Assembly: GCA_016716635.1 (NCBI GenBank)
Contig: JADJVZ010000014.1
Location: forward strand, 496,001 to 560,000
Source of the DNA: Micropruina sp.
GTDB taxonomy: Bacteria > Actinomycetota > Actinomycetes > Propionibacteriales > Propionibacteriaceae
Direction of reading: 5' to 3'
DNA length: 64,000 nt
A program made the position numbers and the translations under genes. This document shows, in pieces, positions 36,369 through 43,789 of the stretch (positions are counted from its first letter, which is position 1; every line of letters begins with the position of its first letter). Below the pieces are notes generated by a model. The model was given only the letters and a program-made list of their open reading frames with translations. It did no database searches and was not told where the DNA came from.

Positions 36369-37595
36369 ATGGTTTTCAGCAGTCCTTGGGGATCTGCAAG
36401 CAACGTCGGGGGAAGTTCGGATTCGGTAGCGCCACCTGGCGTCCGACGCCGCACCCTGGTCGCGGGGGCGGCTTGGGTGGCACCGGTGGTCAGCCTGGGA
36501 GCCGCCGCGCCCGCCTTCGCCGCTTCGCCAGGAAGCAAGACGATCTCGGGCACGGGGAGTTCGGCCACGACGAGCACCATCACCATTCCGTGCACGGCGA
36601 CCAGCATCACCTACACCATCATCGGAGGAGGTGGCGGCGCGGATCCCGAGTTCACAGCTGGCCTCAACGGCGGCAGCGGGTCCAAGATCACCGGCACATT
36701 GAAGATGACGTCCTGCGCCTGCCCGTCGGTCACCGTCACCCTCGTCGCGGCGGGCGGTGGCAGCATGGCAAGCGGCGGCGGCGGTTACGGCCATGGGGGC
36801 AACTCCCCGACCCCGGCGACCACACCAGCGAACCCGGGCTATTTCACCAACTGGCAGCTCCCGGGATCGGGCGGCGGTGGCGGGAGCGCGATCTTGCTGG
36901 GCGCGACCACGACGAGCAATCCGATCGTGGTGGCGGGCGGCGGCGGCGGGGTCGGCGATGGCGGCACGTCCTCGACGGGCGCCGTGCAGCTAAACGCCAC
37001 CTACTTGCTCCCCTCGGGCGGCAATGCTGGTGCGCCCGGCGCTTCTGGCGACACATCGAGCCAGACGCTCTACACCAGCGCCGTCGGCGGCCCGATCTAC
37101 GAGACGACGACCGCCCTCGGCGGCTCCGGGGCCTCGGGCACCACCGCTGGTGCGGGCGCCACGATTGGCACGTCGACCATGCCCAACCGCCCTTCCCCGT
37201 TGATCGCTTCGGCGGGAGGGGCCGGGACGGGTTTCGCGGCGGGCGGCGGCAATGGCGGCACCGGAGTCACCGGCTACCGCGACTTCCCACCCGTTGGGGC
37301 GATCCAAGGCATGTGGATGTCGGTCAGTTCGGGCGGCGGCGGGGGCGGCTACGCCGGTGGGGGCGCGGGAGCCTTAGCCATCGCCGTCGGTAACTACCCC
37401 GCGACCGGTACCACCACGACCCACCTGTTCGACACCGAGGCGGGCGGCGGCGGAGGCGGCTCCGACTACACCGGGGGCAGCGGCTGCATCAGCGTGACCT
37501 CCTCCACAGTCTCAGTGGCGGGAAATGGCGGCGTTGGCTCGGACGCAGGCGGCGGCGTCGGCGGCGTCGGATCGGTGACCATTTCCTGGAACTGA
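36369..37595 (+). CDS. Exported glycine-rich protein 1 (Tat-type signal)
   Basis: 408 residues. The N-terminal signal runs to about residue 53: RRRTLVAGAAW, a hydrophobic stretch and APAFAAS. The GAAWxxPVV pattern is common to actinobacterial Tat-exported surface proteins. The mature part is about one-third glycine, with many blocks of five or six Gly between short beta-like segments: ITYTIIGGGGGADP, AILLGATTTSNPIVVAGGGGG, SVSSGGGGGGY. Cys occurs in SCACPS near 118 and GCISV near 377. It recalls the polyglycine-rich domain of ALK-type receptors and bacterial glycine-rich (PF12810-like) proteins; that link is inference. The next gene is a close paralogue. Confidence 0.85.
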   Translation: MVFSSPWGSASNVGGSSDSVAPPGVRRRTLVAGAAWVAPVVSLGAAAPAFAASPGSKTISGTGSSATTSTITIPCTATSITYTIIGGGGGADPEFTAGLNGGSGSKITGTLKMTSCACPSVTVTLVAAGGGSMASGGGGYGHGGNSPTPATTPANPGYFTNWQLPGSGGGGGSAILLGATTTSNPIVVAGGGGGVGDGGTSSTGAVQLNATYLLPSGGNAGAPGASGDTSSQTLYTSAVGGPIYETTTALGGSGASGTTAGAGATIGTSTMPNRPSPLIASAGGAGTGFAAGGGNGGTGVTGYRDFPPVGAIQGMWMSVSSGGGGGGYAGGGAGALAIAVGNYPATGTTTTHLFDTEAGGGGGGSDYTGGSGCISVTSSTVSVAGNGGVGSDAGGGVGGVGSVTISWN

Positions 37596-37868
37596 TCGCC
37601 AAGAGTCAACACGTCCATCGCCCGAGATTTCGGCGGGCGAATCCGTCCGGGAATTGTGCATTTGGGCTAGTCAGCCCCAGTTGGACGGTGGTCGCGGGTT
37701 GAGCTCGATCGTTGTGTAACGATAAGAAGAATCTTTGAAGATTCTCCCGTCACACCCCTCTCAGGACCCACGTTTTAGGTCTAACGTTGTCGCCGGGAGG
37801 GGACTGGTGTACCGGCCCCACCGGCGTCAGTGAGGACGCAGGCGACCCGGTCGCGATCGGGGACTCAC
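37596..37868 (+). promoter_or_regulatory. Control region between the two glycine-rich genes
   Basis: It holds an 18-base inverted repeat AGAATCTT-TG-AAGATTCT (37728-37745), then TAACGTTG (37782-37789), seven bases, and GAGGGGACTG (37797-37806), 62 bases before the next ATG. The last two match the promoter module of the first gene in sequence and spacing. The inverted repeat lies about 37 bases before the -10 and could bind a regulator; it has no T-run after it. Confidence 0.6.
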
Positions 37869-39167
37869 ATGACCTTCAACAATCCCGGCGACGACTCAAT
37901 CGCGCCTCAAACCAGCTCCCCTCGTCTACGAGGGAACACCATCGAGCGCCGCTCGATCGTGGCCGGGGCGGCCTGGGCAGCCCCTGTCGTCATCATGGCA
38001 GGCGCGGTTCCCGCGTTCGCCACGAGCCCCAGCGGGGCCGGCGGCGGCTCGGGCGGCGCCCCCTCTGGTGGTGGCGGCGCGTCGCCCGCCGCTGGCAGCC
38101 CGGGTTCCTTCACGCTGACGGGGTCCGGCAGCACGTCCGCGACAAGCACGATCAGCATCCCGTGCACGGCGACCAACATCACCTACACCATCATCGGCGG
38201 TGGCGGCGGCGCCGATCCCCAGTACACCACCGGCATGACCGGCGGTAGCGGCTCACAAATCACGGGCACCCTGACCATGACGGGATGCGCCTGCGATGCC
38301 CCCGTAGCCCTCACGCTGATCGCGGCCGGGGGCGGCAGCATGGCCAGCGGCGGCGGCGGGTACGGGCATGGCGGCAGCTCCCCCGCTCCGGCCACGGCCC
38401 CGGCTAACGCCGGTTACTACGCGAACTGGGAGGTCCCCGGCTCGGGCGGTGGCGGCGGGAGCGCCATCCTGCTCGGATCCACGGCAACCAGCAACCCCAT
38501 CGTGGTCGCTGGCGGCGGCGGTGGAATCGGCGACCAGGGCACCGCCTCGATTGGCACGAAGCAGCTCAACTCGACGATCACGCTGCCCGACGGCGGAAAC
38601 GCGGGGACCACCGGGACCGCCGGTGTCGCGTCGAGCCAAACCCTGTACACCGGGGCGATCGGCGGTCCGGTCTATGAGGTGACGAACGCTCCCGGCGGTG
38701 CCGGCGCTTCCGCCTCGGCTGGCGGCGCAGGCGGCACAGCCGGCACGTCCACCATGCCCAACCGGCCGTATCCACTGATCTCAACGGCTGGCGGTGCAGG
38801 CTCGGGCGTCTCGGGCAGCGGCGGCAATGGCGGAGTTGGCGTCACCGCCTTCCGCGACTTCCCGGCCGAAGGCTCGACCCCGGGTATGTGGATGTCCATC
38901 AGCTCCGGCGGAGGCGGCGGTGGCTACACCGGTGGCGGTGGCGGGGCCCTCGCAATCGCTGTGGGCAAGGATCCGGCCACGAACGCCACCACGCACTTCT
39001 TCGACAGCGAGGCCGGCGGCGGGGGCGGTGGTTCCAACTACGCCAGCGGCACTGGGTGCATCAGCGTCACGTCGGCCACCGTCTCGGTGGCGGGCAACGG
39101 TGGCGTGGGATCGGACGCGGGCGGTGGCGTCGGCGGCGTCGGGTCGGTCACCGTTTCCTGGAGCTAA
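37869..39167 (+). CDS. Exported glycine-rich protein 2 (Tat-type signal), paralogue of 1
   Basis: 432 residues from ATG at 37869. The signal carries ERRSIVAGAAWAAPVV and ends at PAFATSP. After an extra Gly/Ser/Pro insert (about 57-80) it aligns with protein 1 to the end, with shared blocks such as ITYTIIGGGGGADP, GSMASGGGGYGHGG, MWMSISSGGGGGGY and VGSDAGGGVGGVGSVT. Cys positions are kept (CAC near 142, GCISV near 397). It arose by tandem duplication. The repeated Gly blocks predict a rigid, surface-exposed glycine lattice; no enzyme motif is seen. Confidence 0.86.
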   Translation: MTFNNPGDDSIAPQTSSPRLRGNTIERRSIVAGAAWAAPVVIMAGAVPAFATSPSGAGGGSGGAPSGGGGASPAAGSPGSFTLTGSGSTSATSTISIPCTATNITYTIIGGGGGADPQYTTGMTGGSGSQITGTLTMTGCACDAPVALTLIAAGGGSMASGGGGYGHGGSSPAPATAPANAGYYANWEVPGSGGGGGSAILLGSTATSNPIVVAGGGGGIGDQGTASIGTKQLNSTITLPDGGNAGTTGTAGVASSQTLYTGAIGGPVYEVTNAPGGAGASASAGGAGGTAGTSTMPNRPYPLISTAGGAGSGVSGSGGNGGVGVTAFRDFPAEGSTPGMWMSISSGGGGGGYTGGGGGALAIAVGKDPATNATTHFFDSEAGGGGGGSNYASGTGCISVTSATVSVAGNGGVGSDAGGGVGGVGSVTVSWS

Positions 39168-39213
39168 CCCGTCATTGAGCGCGGCCCGTCCAGAACGACT
39201 GCGGGCCATACCT

Positions 39214-39258
39214 ACCAAAAAGGGGCTCTGGCTAGGTATAATGCCTAACCAGAGCCCC
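39214..39258 (-). terminator. Intrinsic terminator of tRNA-Thr (also faces the glycine-rich gene)
   Basis: Arms 39222-39231 and 39249-39258 form a 10-bp GC-rich stem extended inward by CTAGGT/CCTAA-like pairing. On the minus strand it is followed by TTTTTGG (39221-39215), a textbook signal seven bases after the tRNA 3' end. For the plus-strand gene upstream the T-run is missing, so it acts mainly on the tRNA. Confidence 0.88.
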
Positions 39259-39265
39259 ATTTGGG

Positions 39266-39338
39266 AGCCGCCTAAGGGAGTCGAACCCTTGACCTGCTCA
39301 TTACGAGTGAGCCGCTCTGCCGACTGAGCTAAGGCGGC
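39266..39338 (-). tRNA. tRNA-Thr (anticodon CGT)
   Basis: A full cloverleaf is readable on the minus strand: acceptor GCCGCCT pairing with AGGCGGC, D arm with AGCTCAGTCGGCAGAGC, anticodon loop CTCGTAA (CGU, reads ACG), and T loop GGTTCGACTCC. 73 bases including the discriminator U. The bases that follow are CCC rather than CCA, so CCA must be added. A tRNA-Thr at this end of the holB-topA series is conserved in related genomes. Confidence 0.96.
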
Positions 39339-39434
39339 GCGGCCCGTGAGGGCCGAACCGAGAAGTAACTATAGGGCAAGCGTCCGAGTGGACCCGAATC
39401 GGCCCGCCGCGGTGAGAGCAGGCTCGGAGCGGCG

Positions 39435-40994
39435 TCAGCGGCAGCGCGTCCCCGCCACCGGGACGACGTCCCGCGTGAAGTAGGCCACGACGGCGTCGTT
39501 GACGCACGTGGACGATCCCCCGAACGTCCCGTGGCCCTCACCGTCATAGGTCAGCAGGACCGCCGAAGTCAGATGGTTCGAGACGTGCTCGGACAGTTGG
39601 TAGGGAGTCGCCGGGTCTCCGGTCGAACCCACGACAAGAATGGGCGCCGCGCCGACAGCCTTGAAGTCGAGGTACGGGTTGGGCGGCACCGCCCACGTGG
39701 CGCAGCTGAGGTCGAGCCCGTTGAGCGAGCCAAACATGCCGACGGTGGCCTTCTGCGTTTCCCAGTCAGCCAGCGCCCCCGCGATGCCCGTGTCACGGAA
39801 GTCCAGGCAGTAGGTGGCGGGAAGGACGTACGGGAGCGTCCCGTAGTGGCCATTCTTGTTGCGGTCGGACATTCCGTCGGCGGAGGCCAACAACTGTGCG
39901 CCGTTGCCCGCCATGGCGGCCAGCAGCGCCGTCCGCAACGCGGGCCATTCGGAGGACTGGTAGAGCAAGCCGGCGACCCCCATCGTGGCCAACGACTGGG
40001 TGAGCGTCCGCTTCCCGACGGTCACCGGCGCCCCGTCGAGTTTGGCCAGCCAGGCCGCCACCGCGTCGTGAACCGCCTGGGGGGTGGTGCCCAGATTGAC
40101 CCCGCCCGAGGCACAACCTGTTGAGGCGCAGTACTGGGTCCAATGGTTGAAGGCCAACTCGAATCCCGCGGTTTGGAAGACCTCCTCTTTGTCGGCCAAG
40201 CTGACCGGTGAATCCAGCACGAGGTGTCCCACCTTGTCGGGGAACAATTCGGCGTACGTGGCGCCCAGCATCGTGCCGTAGCTGAAGCCCAAGAAGTGCA
40301 GCTTGTCGTCACCCAAGAGCTTCCGCAGCACGTCGAGGTCGCGGGCGATTTCGACGCTGGACAGGTGGTTCAGATAGTCGCCGTTGGTTCGCCAGCACGC
40401 GGCCGCGAAGGCCCTCGATTGGCTCACGAGCGTGTTCATTTCCGTCGTGTCGTCCGGCGAGAAATCCAGCGCCAAGAAGGCGTCCTCTTCCGCATCCGAC
40501 CAGCAGCTGACGGGTGTCGAGTCGCCGGTGCCGCGGACGTCCAAACCGATCAGGTCATAGGCATCCAGGCCCTTGCCCGCCATCCAACCGGCCATCCATT
40601 GCCCGCCCGCACCTGGACCGCCGGGGTTCATGATGAGGCTTCCCAGGCGCGGGGAGCGCGTCGCGGGACGCTTGCGGAGGGCCAGGGTGATGGCCTGTTC
40701 AGACGGATTGGCGTAGTCGAGGGGAACCTGCACCGTCGCGCATTGATCCTGCCCACAGGCCTTCCACGGTAGGGCCTGACCCAGATAGCCAGCCAACCCC
40801 TCGCCCACGGGTGCGGTGCCGAAACCCGCCGGACGGACGGTGACCGGCGCCAACGTTTGGCGATCCGGCGAGATCGCGCCCGATGTGGCGCTAGGCCTGG
40901 CGACGGCTGCCGGGGACGTGGCTGCCGGCGCCGGATCGCACCCCGTCAGGACGAGCAGCACCGCCACGACGGTGAGAACCGGTCGCAGGCGCAT
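39435..40994 (-). CDS. Secreted alpha/beta hydrolase, TAP-like (tripeptidyl aminopeptidase family)
   Basis: 519 residues, GGAGGAG 5 bases before the ATG. A lipoprotein signal ends at the lipobox VLTGC (Cys19), followed by an Ala/Thr/Pro linker. The hydrolase core has the nucleophile elbow GFSYGTMLGATYAE near 230, PGGPGAGGQ near 125 as the oxyanion region, and the C-terminal TAP-like part VVGSTGDPATPY near 462 with the Asp and a late His (GEGHGTFGGSS). Relatives are Streptomyces SlpD/SlpE and the mycobacterial proteases CaeA/Hip1. It acts on the outer face of the membrane. Confidence 0.9.
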   Translation of the reverse strand: MRLRPVLTVVAVLLVLTGCDPAPAATSPAAVARPSATSGAISPDRQTLAPVTVRPAGFGTAPVGEGLAGYLGQALPWKACGQDQCATVQVPLDYANPSEQAITLALRKRPATRSPRLGSLIMNPGGPGAGGQWMAGWMAGKGLDAYDLIGLDVRGTGDSTPVSCWSDAEEDAFLALDFSPDDTTEMNTLVSQSRAFAAACWRTNGDYLNHLSSVEIARDLDVLRKLLGDDKLHFLGFSYGTMLGATYAELFPDKVGHLVLDSPVSLADKEEVFQTAGFELAFNHWTQYCASTGCASGGVNLGTTPQAVHDAVAAWLAKLDGAPVTVGKRTLTQSLATMGVAGLLYQSSEWPALRTALLAAMAGNGAQLLASADGMSDRNKNGHYGTLPYVLPATYCLDFRDTGIAGALADWETQKATVGMFGSLNGLDLSCATWAVPPNPYLDFKAVGAAPILVVGSTGDPATPYQLSEHVSNHLTSAVLLTYDGEGHGTFGGSSTCVNDAVVAYFTRDVVPVAGTRCR

Positions 40995-41040
40995 GTGCTC
41001 CTCCTTGGATGACGCGCGGACTTTCGTCCGTCCCGCAACG

Positions 41041-41946
41041 CTAGCGGGTGGTTCCGTCCGCGGGCCTGGACCGGGGGATTCTCGCAGCGGAACGGGGTTT
41101 CGTGAGCTCAGGGGTCGGGAGGTCGCTTCCGACGCGGGCTACGCCTCGCGGTGCCATCCGCGCGCAAGAACTGACCGAACACCGTTGGACGCCAGATTTG
41201 AGCCGCACATCGAGCGCGTCGGCCGGGACGACGTGACCGATGACCACGCCCGTTCCCTCGGGGGTGGACACCGATTCCCCCACCGAGGGCGCGGAGGCAC
41301 TGAATGCCTCGTAGGTGTCGGCCTCGTAGGCCACGCAGCACATCAGCCGACCGCAGGCGCCCGCTAGCTGCGCCGGGTTAGGTGACAGGTTTTGCGCGCG
41401 GGCCTGTCGAGGCGTCACAGCAGGGACGGTGCCACGGACGGCGCAGCAGAACTCGCGGCCGCAGGGGGCCACCCCGCCGAGCAGCGCGGCGGCATCCCGC
41501 GGGCCCACCTGACGCAGGTCGATGCGCGACCGCAACGCGCGCGCTAGATCGCCGAGGAGGGCCCGGAAATCGACCCGTCCAGGTGCGGCGAAATAGACGA
41601 CCGACTGGACGTCGAAGTCGGTGCCCCGGTCAAGGTAGTCCACGCCGACGATGCGCATCGGCAGGTCATGCGTCCGCACGAGCTCGGCGGCGACCGCCAG
41701 GATTTCGGCGCGCCGAGTGGCGTTGGCGGCGTCCCGCGCGAGGTCGTCCACCTCGGCCAAGCCGGCGCATCGCGGCAGTTCCCCGGGAAACTCGGCTTCA
41801 CGATCGATCCAGACGCACTGCGCCACCTCGGGGCCGGAGCCGGTAGGAACCAGCACCCAGTCCCCCACCCCACAGGCAACATCGCCGGGGTCGAGGTAGT
41901 AGAGCCGGCCGTGGCGCTGAAAGGCCACGGCCATCATGGAGGTCAC
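41041..41946 (-). CDS. PSP1 domain protein (RicT/YaaT homologue)
   Basis: 301 residues, GTG at 41946 (two ATG codons follow within twelve bases). The PSP1 core is plain: VDYLDRGTDFDVQSVVYFAAPGRVDF near 100, GPRDAAALLGGVAPCGREFCC near 148-168 and the LSPNPAQLAGACGRLMCCVAYE stretch near 186-207. The two Cys clusters match those that hold an iron-sulphur cluster in Bacillus RicT. In Bacillus the RicT-RicA-RicF complex affects mRNA processing; the actinobacterial role is open. Its place next to holB is the same as in Bacillus yaaT. Confidence 0.9.
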   Translation of the reverse strand: MTSMMAVAFQRHGRLYYLDPGDVACGVGDWVLVPTGSGPEVAQCVWIDREAEFPGELPRCAGLAEVDDLARDAANATRRAEILAVAAELVRTHDLPMRIVGVDYLDRGTDFDVQSVVYFAAPGRVDFRALLGDLARALRSRIDLRQVGPRDAAALLGGVAPCGREFCCAVRGTVPAVTPRQARAQNLSPNPAQLAGACGRLMCCVAYEADTYEAFSASAPSVGESVSTPEGTGVVIGHVVPADALDVRLKSGVQRCSVSSCARMAPRGVARVGSDLPTPELTKPRSAARIPRSRPADGTTR

Positions 41947-41990
41947 CCGCTCAGCCTAGGGTCGCGGGCGACGCCCCGACGCATCGACCG

Positions 41991-43622
41991 TCAGAAGCCC
42001 TCACCCGTGTCGCGCTCTTTGGCGCGACTGGCGCGGAAGCCATGATCCAAGCCCCAGCCGCCGCCGCCGGTGAACACCAGCAAGAGGCACGCAGCCGCGA
42101 TGAGCAGTTCGAGCTCACCAACAAAGCCCGGACGGCCCGTGATGAAGGGGGACCACGGCCCCCATTGCACCAGGACAAGGGCGCCGATCGCGATCAACGC
42201 ACCACCAAAGGCAGCCACCCGGGTCAACAGGCCAAATACCAACGCCACGGCGATGCACAGTTCCGAAACCCCCACGACGACGGCCATCACGTTGGGCTCG
42301 GGAATGATCGTCTGCCGGAAGGCCTCCTGCGCCGCCGAAATGTTGAGAACCGCGTACAGGCCACGGGCGCCAAAGATCGCGGCTAAGGCCAGACGGAGCA
42401 AGAACAATCCGAAGGAGGGGAGGAACTTGTCGGTGCTTCGACCGCGCGGGCCGGCGACGACCGGCGCCACAGGGGCGATGGGAGCTGCACCCGCGAGGGC
42501 TTCGTCGCGGGCACGCTTGCGGGCCGCGCGCTCGGCAGCCAGCTTGGCCTCCTCGTCAGACAACACGGCCGCCACAGGCATGGCATCGATACGGGTTTGC
42601 TCGGACGGATCCTCGTCGCGATACAACGCCATGTTGGGTTCACCGAACGCAGCCGGGGTGACTACGGCCGCGGTGACCGTCGAGTCGACGACGGCTTGCG
42701 CCACGGTCGGTTCCACGACCGCCTGAGCCACAGTGGGCTCCACGGCCTCAGCGATGGGTGCTTGAGGGGCCGTCGCAACGGCCGCGACAACCGGTACCGC
42801 CGCCACCGCGGCGGCCGCGACCACCGGCGCCAGCCCGACCGGCTGCTCACCCGTCTCCGGCGTGGCCAGCGAGCGAGACGCCTCGCGAATCGTCTCCGTG
42901 GCGCTTTCTGGATGCGCCTCGATCAGGTCGGCTTTCGACATGGGAGGCGCCAGGGGGATGGCAGGAGCGACCTGTGCCACGTCCGGTATCGGTGCGCTGG
43001 GAGCCTCCACGGCCACAGGAGCGGCCGGTGCCTCCGAGACGGCGGGGAGGTCTGGCATCGCAGCGGCTGGCACTGGAATAGCAGCCACCAAGGGCGCGTC
43101 CTCCACAACCGGGGCCACGACCGGCTCAGGAACCGCCACCGGAGGGGCCGGAACGGGGGTCGGAGCCACCCACGCGGCGGCGACCTCGGGGGCCACGGCG
43201 GGAGCGGGGGCGATGAGGGGCGCCACCGGGGCCACCTCTGCCACCGGGGCCACCTCTGCGACCGGGGCCACCTCTGCGACCGGGGAGACTGCTGCCACAG
43301 CGGTGACCTCGGCGTCCGGAGTCTCCGTCGGCACGTCGGCTGCCTGGACGGCCGCGTAAGACGCCTGCGAAAAGTAGAGCGTCCCGGTGTCGTCCGGGTC
43401 ACTGACCGGCGCAGCTGCCGGCACCGGCTCCGGCACCGGCTCCGCTGATGGCGCCGCGGCGGCCGCCCAGACGACAGCCATCGGGTCGACGTCGGCAGGG
43501 ACCGGGAGTGGTTCAAACGTCGGGGCGTCCGAGGCGAGCGCCTCGAGCACTCCCTCGACGGGGTCGTTCTGCGACCCCAGCCGTGGGGGCGTGGGAAGAG
43601 CGAGGTCGGCAGGATCGGTCAC
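41991..43622 (-). CDS. DoxX-family membrane protein with a very long Ala/Pro/Val-rich N-terminus
   Basis: 543 residues from GTG at 43622, with AAGGGGAA upstream; the open frame extends 28 codons more. The first 390 residues are low-complexity and rich in Ala, Val, Pro and Glu, with short repeats (PVAEVA four times; EPTVAQAVV twice). The last 140 residues form a DoxX unit of four helices (FGLFLLRLALAAIFGARGLYA, VVVGVSELCIAVALVFGLL, FGGALIAIGALVLVQWGPW, LELLIAAACLLLVF). DoxX proteins are usually 130-170 residues, so this is a fusion or extension. The end has a basic tail. Confidence 0.78.
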   Translation of the reverse strand: MTDPADLALPTPPRLGSQNDPVEGVLEALASDAPTFEPLPVPADVDPMAVVWAAAAAPSAEPVPEPVPAAAPVSDPDDTGTLYFSQASYAAVQAADVPTETPDAEVTAVAAVSPVAEVAPVAEVAPVAEVAPVAPLIAPAPAVAPEVAAAWVAPTPVPAPPVAVPEPVVAPVVEDAPLVAAIPVPAAAMPDLPAVSEAPAAPVAVEAPSAPIPDVAQVAPAIPLAPPMSKADLIEAHPESATETIREASRSLATPETGEQPVGLAPVVAAAAVAAVPVVAAVATAPQAPIAEAVEPTVAQAVVEPTVAQAVVDSTVTAAVVTPAAFGEPNMALYRDEDPSEQTRIDAMPVAAVLSDEEAKLAAERAARKRARDEALAGAAPIAPVAPVVAGPRGRSTDKFLPSFGLFLLRLALAAIFGARGLYAVLNISAAQEAFRQTIIPEPNVMAVVVGVSELCIAVALVFGLLTRVAAFGGALIAIGALVLVQWGPWSPFITGRPGFVGELELLIAAACLLLVFTGGGGWGLDHGFRASRAKERDTGEGF

Positions 43623-43789
43623 CGTAGTTCCCCTTTCGTGGGCGGAGATCAAGGACCATGGTTCCATCGCCATGGCCCTAGCCCTGGGACCGACACGGAC
43701 GATCACAGAATCCCCCCAGGTTCACCGACCCGGTGACCGGCCCGGTCCCGGGCGGACCGCGGACCATCCCACGGCTCCCGGACCGGGGA

